A stretch of DNA of 24,013 bases from the NCBI GenBank assembly GCA_910584605.1, contig CAJUAW010000002.1, positions 17,383 through 41,395 on the forward strand. The letters are read 5' to 3'. Below are positions 1 through 7,000 of the stretch, piece by piece (within the stretch, counting starts at the first letter, position 1; every line of letters starts with the position of its first letter). The notes beneath the pieces are model-generated. The model was not told where the DNA came from and ran no database searches. It saw only the letters and a program-made list of their open reading frames with translations. Source of the DNA: an uncultured Oscillospiraceae bacterium. Its GTDB lineage: Bacteria; Bacillota_A; Clostridia; Oscillospirales; Oscillospiraceae. The translations under genes and the position numbers were made by a program.

Positions 1-987
1 CAGCAGATAGGCATATAGCCGCAGATCATAGTGGTCAAAGGTAAGCCTGTCCGCCTCATCCTGCTTTTCCAACCCCGTTTTCGCCAGCGTCTCGATTTCT
101 TCCAGCCGTTTTTCCCGCTGGAAGGACAATACGACCGGGTGGACAGAGGGCTGGCTCTCCGGAGGAGATGCAAACGGGTATTGGGAAGAGCCTCTGTGAG
201 TCAGATCTTCCAAACAGATGCCTCCGGCCTCGCGGTATTGCTGGTTACATTCGTCCGAGATTTGCCTGACCACGCTCCTGGCGCGCCGCTCTTTACGGGC
301 ATACTCCGCCATGCAGGCAAAATACCGGTCGATATAGTCCCACATTCTGACCTCAAAGTTTGCGGAAATCTGTTCGACCAGACCTGACGGGAGCATCGAC
401 ATCAGTGTGTCAAAACGCTCCCTGTCTGTAACAAGGTTTTTAGATGCTGTCCACACCCCAGAACAGCGACGCCGGGCTGCGGCACCGCTGATCAGACCAT
501 AACTCTGGCTATGACCGCCATTCCGCTCCACAATCAACTGGAGTGTTTTTCGTATAACCGCCTCATCGTAGCGCGGCTCTGTATAATCCTCGACATACAG
601 GTACTTACCTTTATCCTCGGGCAGATATTCATGGATGACACGGCTATTGCTGCACTCGCAAAATACATCCAGAAACCAGAGAGCTGCAGCCAAAGAAATA
701 TGACATTCCTCATCGACCATATTTACAGAGTCAGCAGGTGCAGCGCACAGCCTTGCCCATTCGACATCAATATCCAGTTCAGGATACTTCTCTGCATATC
801 GGAATCTTGCTGTCTCCAGATAGGCCAGAGTAGCTGCTTTTCGCCGTCTTAGGATATCGCCGGACAGGTCGTATGTGGCCGCTCCATTTCCGCCCTCGGT
901 CACCTCATTCACATATTGTATGGAATGCTTGAATTCTTTTGACACAAGCCGTATCGTTTTGGGGGATTCATTGATTTTATGCCCCAT
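1..987 (-). CDS. Unrecognised protein, 3' end beyond the left edge
   Basis: An open minus-strand frame runs without a stop from an ATG at 987 to the window edge, giving 329 codons of an incomplete protein. The start is supported by an AAGGAGG site about 7 bases upstream (996-1002) and by its position 42 bases after the stop of the C39-peptidase gene, so the two are probably co-transcribed. The protein begins MGHKINESPKTIRL. It looks soluble: no signal peptide or membrane segment is visible. It is rich in charged residues, with a Trp/Tyr/Arg-rich middle and a helical, Glu/Lys/Arg-rich part at the visible end. I recognise no domain and propose no function. It could be an element-specific accessory protein. 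Confidence is high that it is a real gene, because the frame is open, has a good ribosome site and follows its neighbour closely; its role is unknown. Confidence 0.8.
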   Translation of the reverse strand, partial: MGHKINESPKTIRLVSKEFKHSIQYVNEVTEGGNGAATYDLSGDILRRRKAATLAYLETARFRYAEKYPELDIDVEWARLCAAPADSVNMVDEECHISLAAALWFLDVFCECSNSRVIHEYLPEDKGKYLYVEDYTEPRYDEAVIRKTLQLIVERNGGHSQSYGLISGAAARRRCSGVWTASKNLVTDRERFDTLMSMLPSGLVEQISANFEVRMWDYIDRYFACMAEYARKERRARSVVRQISDECNQQYREAGGICLEDLTHRGSSQYPFASPPESQPSVHPVVLSFQREKRLEEIETLAKTGLEKQDEADRLTFDHYDLRLYAYLL

Positions 988-1029
988 TTCATCAACCTCC
1001 TTGGGGGATAAATCGCTTAATGACTGCTT

Positions 1030-2358
1030 TTATGGCGCACCAATGATCCAGAAAGGCCCGCCCGCTGCCGCTCCTTTGCTGGCCTCGTTGAGTATGATGG
1101 ACAGGTCCCACAGCTTCCCGCTCCGCTTATAGCTGGCGGGGTCAGCCACCAGGATTTTCCCGTCCTGTACCCCGCGGAGGACGATGAAATGTCCGCCGGT
1201 GGTAAAGTGCCCCTTAGTCATAATGGCGACCACCAGCTTACCGCTGCTCAGGGCGTCCAGGATGCGCTGGGGCTCGGAGGCCGTACAGCCCTCCACAGTC
1301 AGGCCCCACGCCTTGGCCGCGCTGGGAATCAGGGAATGGTAGGAACCGCTCTTGCTGCACCAACCGCCGTTTTTATAGGCCCACTCCGACATCTCAACCG
1401 GATCCACAATGTCGCTTGTCAGTGAGGACACCACAATGGACATGGAAGTGGGGCCGCAGCCGTAGCCGCCGATGTTGTCGGTGCCGTAGGGCTTGTTGGC
1501 CCAGCGTTCGTCCAGCTGGTTGAAGTAGACCACCTCTGTGGCCCCGTCTGTAAAGCGGACGTCTCCCAGAGAGGCAATCGTGGTGCCGCCGTACTCTGTG
1601 TACTGAAACAGCCCATCGCCCAGGAACAGGCTGAGGTTCTGGGCATAGTCGCCGGCCAGCGATTTCTGATCCTCGGTGAGATGAAACACGTTGTCCGCAA
1701 AATAGCCCTCCCCATTGTAGGAGAGAGTATAGATGTACCAGGTCTCTGTTTTGGTCTCCACCACGTCCGAGGTGTCCGGGTCGTCGTCCTCCACCGTCCG
1801 GGTCTCGCTGGTGCGGGTGTAGGAGTACAGATTGCTCTTGCCCTGCCGCAAAATGGCCTGCATATCGGCCAGGGAGATGGTGTCCCAGCTCTCTCCCTTG
1901 GCAGCGCAGTATTGGGCGATAAAGGAGTTGGTGTTGCTGGTCATATCGCTGGCATAGGGGTTGACGATCTCGTAGTTGTCGCCACCCGTCGTTGCAAAGT
2001 CCTGGGCGATCCGGGCCTCTGTGTCGGTGATGCCTTCGCCCAGCACCTCATTGACCGCAAAGGCGATGTCGTTCACGTTCTGGACAATGGCGGTGTTGTC
2101 GTTGAGGATGGGCTGGCTGGAGCTGCCGCTGCTGGTCAGGCCACCGAAAATCAGGGATGGCAGCATGAGCAGGAACAGCATCGGGAGCATGAGCAGCACA
2201 GCGGCGACCGCAAGGAACTTCCCGGCGTGCCGCCCCGCTCCCAGGACCAGCCCGGCCGCGGCCCCGTATGGCCCGCCTACTGCGGCCCCCTTTGCGGCGG
2301 CGGAGATGGCCTTGCCAGTCTTGATGGCTCCGTGGATGGTGTGGGCGGTGCCGGCCAT
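1030..2358 (-). CDS. CD1108-like membrane-anchored C39-type peptidase of the transfer apparatus
   Basis: This 442-residue protein has an Ala/Gly-rich N-terminus, one strong membrane segment (about residues 46-73), a linker region (about 80-270) and a C-terminal papain-like domain of the C39-like type (about 275-425). The catalytic Cys is visible as C301 in GYGCGPTS, the His as H390 in GGHFIVL and the Asp as D406 in VADPAS. The layout matches the CD1108-type mobile-element proteins of clostridial conjugative elements. These resemble VirB1/Tn916 Orf14-type cell-wall processing factors, which open or remodel the wall at the mating channel. The ATG at 2358 has no ribosome site, whereas GGAGG (2401-2405) lies 9 bases before an in-frame CTG at 2391 that would add 11 residues, so translation may start there. 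It is separated from virB4 by the surface module and an accessory block. C39-like proteases can also be bacteriocin or pilin processors, but the membrane anchor and setting favour a transfer role. Confidence 0.82.
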   Translation of the reverse strand: MAGTAHTIHGAIKTGKAISAAAKGAAVGGPYGAAAGLVLGAGRHAGKFLAVAAVLLMLPMLFLLMLPSLIFGGLTSSGSSSQPILNDNTAIVQNVNDIAFAVNEVLGEGITDTEARIAQDFATTGGDNYEIVNPYASDMTSNTNSFIAQYCAAKGESWDTISLADMQAILRQGKSNLYSYTRTSETRTVEDDDPDTSDVVETKTETWYIYTLSYNGEGYFADNVFHLTEDQKSLAGDYAQNLSLFLGDGLFQYTEYGGTTIASLGDVRFTDGATEVVYFNQLDERWANKPYGTDNIGGYGCGPTSMSIVVSSLTSDIVDPVEMSEWAYKNGGWCSKSGSYHSLIPSAAKAWGLTVEGCTASEPQRILDALSSGKLVVAIMTKGHFTTGGHFIVLRGVQDGKILVADPASYKRSGKLWDLSIILNEASKGAAAGGPFWIIGAP

Positions 2359-2410
2359 TTGAGACAGGCTGCTTTTTTCTTGATTGTTCAGTCTTAGATA
2401 CCTCCTGACC

Positions 2411-2439
2411 TTGTATGATAGTGATTATTCTGCTATAAT
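2411..2439 (+). promoter_or_regulatory. Sigma-A-type promoter for the zinc-ribbon/YjbR pair
   Basis: TTGTAT (2411-2416) and a perfect TATAAT (2434-2439) are separated by exactly 17 bases. Transcription would start near 2446, just before the AGGTGA ribosome site of the zinc-ribbon gene, so the leader is very short. This placement excludes the upstream in-frame ATGs at 2384 and 2438 as starts. The promoter lies in the divergent gap shared with the C39-peptidase gene. Confidence 0.7.
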
Positions 2440-2455
2440 GTCGCAGGTGATAGAA

Positions 2456-2608
2456 ATGATTTACACTTGCGATAACTGCCACTTTATTTTCAGCCGCGTC
2501 AGCCAGCCGGAGCAGTGTCCCGACTGCGGGAAGTATGCCGTCCGGCTAGCAGACGAAGCGGAGCGGCAGGAATATGAGGAACGCCTGAAGGAGCCACGGG
2601 AGATTTAA
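2456..2608 (+). CDS. Small zinc-ribbon (rubredoxin-like) protein
   Basis: This 50-residue protein begins MIYTCDNC. It carries two CxxC knuckles, CDNC near the N-terminus and CPDC about 17 residues later, the pattern of a zinc ribbon or rubredoxin-like metal site. The rest is a Glu/Arg-rich helix. I chose the ATG at 2456 because it follows AGGTGA by a few bases and because the promoter -10 box at 2434-2439 places any earlier ATG outside the transcript. It ends 11 bases before the next gene, which has the same orientation, so the two form a small operon. Such tiny ribbons often bind nucleic acid or a protein partner, but nothing here specifies a target. Confidence 0.75.
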   Translation: MIYTCDNCHFIFSRVSQPEQCPDCGKYAVRLADEAERQEYEERLKEPREI

Positions 2609-2619
2609 GGAGCAGAGCC

Positions 2620-3024
2620 ATGAGCCAAATATCTCAGCGTGAGCGGATCACGCAGTATATCCGGGAGACCTATGGAACAGAGGCGGAATACCTTTGGGCG
2701 GACAGCCCAGGTAGCGCGGTATTCCGTCACCCCGCGAGCAAAAAATGGTATGCCATCATTATGGATGTACCCGCCAACAAGCTCGGTCTCTCAGGTGAGG
2801 ACCTTGTTGATGTAATGAATGTGAAATGCGGCACAATTATGGTCGGTTCTCTGTTGGCAGAGAAAGGATTTCGCCCCGCCTACCATATGAACAAGAACCA
2901 CTGGATCTCGATTCTGCTTAACGACTCCGTTTCAGATGACCAGATATTCCCGTTGCTGGAGCTGAGCTATGACAGCGTTGCGCCCAAACATAAAAAGAGA
3001 CGCACTCAAACAGCAGAGGAATAG
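2620..3024 (+). CDS. MmcQ/YjbR-like protein
   Basis: The 134-residue product matches the MmcQ/YjbR family in length and in its visible signature. It has a central FRHPASKKWYAIIMDV strand, a VDVMNVKCG turn, the characteristic AYHMNKNHWISI segment (about residues 87-98), and a C-terminal LLELSYDSV helix with a basic tail. The family adopts a CyaY-like fold with a proposed DNA-binding or regulatory role; its biochemical function is not settled. The start ATG follows a GGAGCAG site, and the gene is co-directional with the zinc-ribbon gene 11 bases upstream. Its last 19 bases overlap the end of the convergent HD-GYP gene, so simultaneous transcription of the two would produce complementary RNA ends. 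Confidence 0.85.
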   Translation: MSQISQRERITQYIRETYGTEAEYLWADSPGSAVFRHPASKKWYAIIMDVPANKLGLSGEDLVDVMNVKCGTIMVGSLLAEKGFRPAYHMNKNHWISILLNDSVSDDQIFPLLELSYDSVAPKHKKRRTQTAEE

Positions 3025-3623
3025 ACCGCTCTGGAGATTGCGCCGATGTGCTGGGCGAAGCAGGCCAGAAGCAGCGGATTAAAGATGCCGCAGGCCCCGG
3101 TCAATATCATCTCACTAGCTTGCTCCGGCGGGTAGGCCGGTTTGTACACCCGCCGGTGAATCAGGGCGTCAAAAGCGTCTGCCAGTCCCACCGCCTGCAC
3201 CCATGGGGTAATGTTGTCTCCCTCCAGCCCGTCCGGATAACCGCCGCCGTCCCACCGCTCATGGTGGTGGCGGCATACGTCGCAAATCTGGGAAAACACC
3301 TCGCACTCCCGCAGCTCCGGCATCCGCTCCAGCAGGTCACACCCCTGTGTGGTATGGGTTTTCATCACCTCAAATTCTTCTTTGGTCAGAGGACCGGGTT
3401 TGTCGAGGATTTCCGAAGGGATGGCCCGCTTGCCGACGTCGTGGAGCAGGGCCAAGGCCGCATACATCCGTATCTCCGATACAGTCAGCGGCGGAATGAC
3501 TGCGGCGGCGGAAAAAACGCGGAGCAGGCTGCCGGTCAGGTCCTGAAACTGTACGCTGTGGGGCGCGTGGTCAATGAGAAGCTGCTCCCGGCGGAGGATT
3601 TCAAATGTAGATTCTACGTTCAA
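3006..3623 (-). CDS. HD-GYP-type phosphohydrolase, short form
   Basis: This protein of about 205 residues contains the HD motif in LLHDVGK (H61, D62), the diagnostic HHERWDGGGYPDGL segment (about 120-133) with the GYP triplet, LADAFDAL (about 147-154), and a late GIFNPLLLACF block corresponding to the usual G-FDP-lv-F motif. HD-GYP enzymes generally hydrolyse cyclic di-GMP or related cyclic dinucleotides using a metal centre. No sensor domain is present and the protein is little more than the catalytic core. The N-terminal helix lacks the usual H-x-x-R-V spacing, so one metal ligand may be missing and activity is uncertain. I chose the TTG at 3623 because AGGTGA lies 7 bases upstream; the in-frame ATG at 3671 has no ribosome site and would overlap the control region of the divergent gene. 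It is convergent with the YjbR-like gene. Confidence 0.8.
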   Translation of the reverse strand: MNVESTFEILRREQLLIDHAPHSVQFQDLTGSLLRVFSAAAVIPPLTVSEIRMYAALALLHDVGKRAIPSEILDKPGPLTKEEFEVMKTHTTQGCDLLERMPELRECEVFSQICDVCRHHHERWDGGGYPDGLEGDNITPWVQAVGLADAFDALIHRRVYKPAYPPEQASEMILTGACGIFNPLLLACFAQHIGAISRAVYSSAV

Positions 3624-3686
3624 TTTTATATCACCTGTCACTTTCCTGTTATCATAGCCATTAACATACATATTTAGGAGATGCTT

Positions 3687-4037
3687 ATGATGTCTGCCAA
3701 GTTCCCTGATTTCGTAGAAACTGATCTGAACATAATCAATGCTCTGTCATTCCGGCTGCCTGCCACGGCAGTGGGAATTGACAGCAATAAAATTATGGAG
3801 ATCGTTGTGGAATACGGCGAGAATCCAACCAATACAAGTGACTTGATCGCCAACGCATGGGCCAGGGAAGTGGGGGCGGTCATCAGTGGATTTATCGCTT
3901 CCGTCCACTTGCCAGTCCAAAAAAATGAACCGCCTATGGAGCAGGCTAATCGAATCCTTGCTGCGCTGAACGAAAGCGAGACATTTGAGGAGCAGTTGTC
4001 TAAATTCATTGCTATGTTGATAAAAAACGAGCAGTAA
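3687..4037 (+). CDS. Unrecognised 116-residue protein
   Basis: This is a small, acidic and probably all-helical soluble protein with no signal peptide, membrane segment or metal motif. The TTAGGAG ribosome site abuts an ATG at 3681, so the in-frame ATG at 3687 (6 bases downstream) is the better start, giving MMSAKFPDF. It is divergent from the HD-GYP gene, with a gap of about 63 bases in which I see no clear promoter on either strand. It ends 18 bases before the GC hairpin that also closes the giant surface-protein gene. No family is recognised. The frame is open over its whole length, has a good ribosome site and fits between its neighbours, which supports a real gene. Confidence 0.65.
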   Translation: MMSAKFPDFVETDLNIINALSFRLPATAVGIDSNKIMEIVVEYGENPTNTSDLIANAWAREVGAVISGFIASVHLPVQKNEPPMEQANRILAALNESETFEEQLSKFIAMLIKNEQ

Positions 4038-4054
4038 CAGCTGAGAGTGTAATA

Positions 4055-4082
4055 GGGCGGCTCCCATTTTAGAGAGCCGCCC
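4055..4082. terminator. Bidirectional GC-rich hairpin terminator
   Basis: A perfect 9-bp stem (GGGCGGCTC at 4055-4063 with GAGCCGCCC at 4074-4082) and a 10-base loop sit between the convergent 3' ends of the 116-residue gene (4037) and the giant surface-protein gene (4094). The T-tracts are poor on both sides, so it may act as a weak terminator or as a 3'-end stabiliser. Its position between two convergent genes supports a role for both strands. Confidence 0.6.
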
Positions 4083-4093
4083 CGCTTGTTGGT

Positions 4094-7000
4094 TTAGTAG
4101 CCAGTCTTGGGCAAAGGAATATTCGGTGTCAGCTTACGCACAATGGTGACCCAGGTGGCCTGCGCAGTCTGCCAGGTGCCCTGGTACTTGCCGCCCACAT
4201 CGGCCCGGTTCACGATCTGGTAGCCGTTGGCGACAGTGCCCAGCACCTGCACCGTCAGGGTGGGATTGGCTACCGACTGGAAGCCCACAGGCACTTTGCC
4301 AAAATCCAGATAGATGTCCGTGACATACTCCCCGGCCTGGGTGGGGATGGCGTTCAGGCTGAAGGAATAGTTGCTGCTGGTGATCAGGTTGGACGCCAGC
4401 ACCTGATAGGTGGCGGAGTAGTTTGTCTTGTAGAGGATACGGTAGTTCAGCCGGGCGCTGTAGGTGCCGGTGGTGAAGATGGTCGCCCGAGCCGCGTCGG
4501 TGGGAATGCGATCATGCCAATAATAGTTCTCAAGCGGCACGTTGCTGGTGTTCGCCACAGTGAAGTCGTAGCGCATCTGACTTCCCGCCAGTGCCTCAGC
4601 GTTGCCCCGCTTGGTAATGACCACGCCCAGGTTGGAGGGCTTATCGTAGTCACTTACTTTGATGATCTGGCCGGAATATTCCAGAGTTTCGTCGAAGACC
4701 GTGCCGCTGACCTGCCAATAGGCGGGAGCGGTCACCTCGACGATTTTGTATCGACCCAAAGGCAGGGGCTTGGAAGCGGCGACACCCCGGGCGTCTGTGG
4801 TGATGTAGTCCACTACTTTTCCGCTGCGGGCCTCGCTGATTTCGTAGACAGCCCCCTGGAGGGGAGCGCCGGCGGGTGTGCCGGTGACCTCGTTGTACTC
4901 GGCGGCATACTTGTGGATCTGGAACTGGCCGGTAATCGGAGTATTCTTCCACTCGATCTCAATGGTCTTGCCCGGCTGGACATAGACGGTCTTATATTCC
5001 TTGTCCAGTTCATAGCCGGGGGCGGCCTCCAGCTCGCGGATAAACAGCTTGCCCTTGCCTTGCACAGTGAGGTCGTCGATGTAAATGTACCCCTCATTAT
5101 CGGTGGAATACTCCCCGATGGGGTTCTTATTCTGGTCATAGACCAGGAATTTAACATCGTAAATTCCCTCGCCGGTGACAGAATTGACCTTATGAATGAT
5201 GATGCCAGAGAAGGGGGCGTTGGTCACGGTCAGGGTGGTAGTCTTGCCGTCCTGAACGGTGAAGTAGTGGGGCGTGCTGTCGATTTTGAAGCCCTCCGCC
5301 GCCTCGATTTCCACAGCGTAGTAGTCGCCGGCGTCCATGGGCAGGAACACCCGGCCATTGTCGCCGGTAGTAATGGTGTCCACCAGCCCGCCGTCCATCC
5401 TGCGAATCTCAAAGGTCACGCCCTTAATGCGCTGGGATTTGTCGCTCTCGGAGACCTTAATCAGCTCCAAACCGCCGACAGGGGTGTTGTAGAACATCAA
5501 AGTCTGTACCTCACCGGACTTGATCTCAATGCTCTGCGGAGTGCTGTCCAGCACATAGCCGTCCAATGCCTTGGTCTCCTTTGCGGTGATGACCGCGCCG
5601 GGCTTCAGGTCAGAGATGGTGATGCGGCCATACTTGTCGGTCTTGTAGATGCCGTTGTTCGGGCCCACAAAAGCGCCGCTGCTGTCCGTAACCAGGAACT
5701 CTACCCCGGCCAGACCCTGGTCCTTGCTCCCTTCCACCAGCTTCTGAATCACCAGAGTCTGGGTGGGGGTGTTGTAAAAGGTGAGGTACTGAGTGTCGTC
5801 CGCGTTGACCTTCACCGTCTGGGACTTGGTGTTGGGGTCGATGATGTAGCCGGGGATGGTTTCAATTTCGGTTGCGATGATGGTGCCGGTCACACCCTGG
5901 ACGTTGATCTGGCCGTTGCTGTCGGTCACATAGATCCCGTTGGTGGAGACCTTGCCGCCATCCTGGTCCACATTGGTGCCGTCGGAATAGGTCAGCTTGA
6001 AGCGAACTCCGGCCAAAGGCTCCTTGGACACGGCATCCAGTTTTGTGATGACCAATCCGCCTGCCTTCTTGTTCCAGAAGGTCATCGTCTGGCCCTCGCC
6101 CACCTTGATTTTAATGCTCTGGGGGGTGCCGTCCAGGATGAAGCCCGCCAAAGTTTTGGTTTCCCGGGCGGTGATGGTCGTTCCGGGCTCCAGGTTGGAG
6201 ATGGTGATGCGGCCGTCCTTATCGGTGTAGTAGTAGCCGTTGTTGGGGCCCACCACCGCACCGGAGCTGTCGGTGACCAGGAACTCCACGCCCTTCATGG
6301 GCTGGTTGTCTGTGCCCTCCACAAATTTCTGAATCGTGAGGGTCGTGGTGGGGTCGTTCTCAAAATCCAGATTGTTGCCGCCGCCTGTGCCGGTGCTGCC
6401 CGTCGAGCCGCCCGTATTGCCGGTGGAGCCGCCGCTGACCACGCTGTTGCCTGTGCCGTTTTTCAGGGTGATGGTCTGCGGGGTGGGATTGAGCACATAG
6501 CCCTGGGGGACCTTCGATTCCGTCACCACGACGGTGCTTCCGGGCACGAGGCCGGTGACGGTCACAGTACCGTCCCTACCAGTGGTGTAGCGGCCAATCA
6601 GGTTTCCATTCCCGTCCCTGACCGTAAACTCGGTGTTGGGGACAGGCTTTCCGGTGACAGAATCCCGCTTCGTCAGGGTGAGACTGCACAGGGGGTCGTT
6701 GTAAAACCGGAGAGTTTGCGTATCCTGGGGATTGACCACAACCGTCTGGCTCTTGTCATTGGAGCCGAGCACATAGCCATCCGGACACTTTTCCTCAGTC
6801 ACAACAATGGTCCCCGTGACATTGGTAATCTTGATCTGACCATTGCTGTCCGTAATATAGATACCGTTGGACGACAGCTTGCCGCCCTCAGTATCCACTA
6901 CCCGGCCGTCCGCATAGACGACCTTGAACTGAGCACCCATCAGGGGGGCCTTGGTAACGGAATCCAGCTTCTCGATCAGCAGCGTCCCAGCCCTCTTGTT

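Noticed and set aside
31..1132. Three plus-strand open frames at the left end.
   Set aside because: They lie opposite a minus-strand frame that is open from 987 to the edge with a strong ribosome site; none has a plausible start site or domain.
2384..2455. Upstream ATG starts for the zinc-ribbon protein.
   Set aside because: The promoter -10 box at 2434-2439 lies inside this stretch, so these codons would be outside the transcript.
3747..4067. A frameshift that would restore a hydrophobic tail after LPKTG in the giant protein.
   Set aside because: One shifted frame downstream contains a short Leu-rich stretch, but it has no typical sorting-signal tail with terminal basic cluster, crosses the hairpin, and is antisense to the 116-residue gene. 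A natural stop after LPKTGY is more likely.
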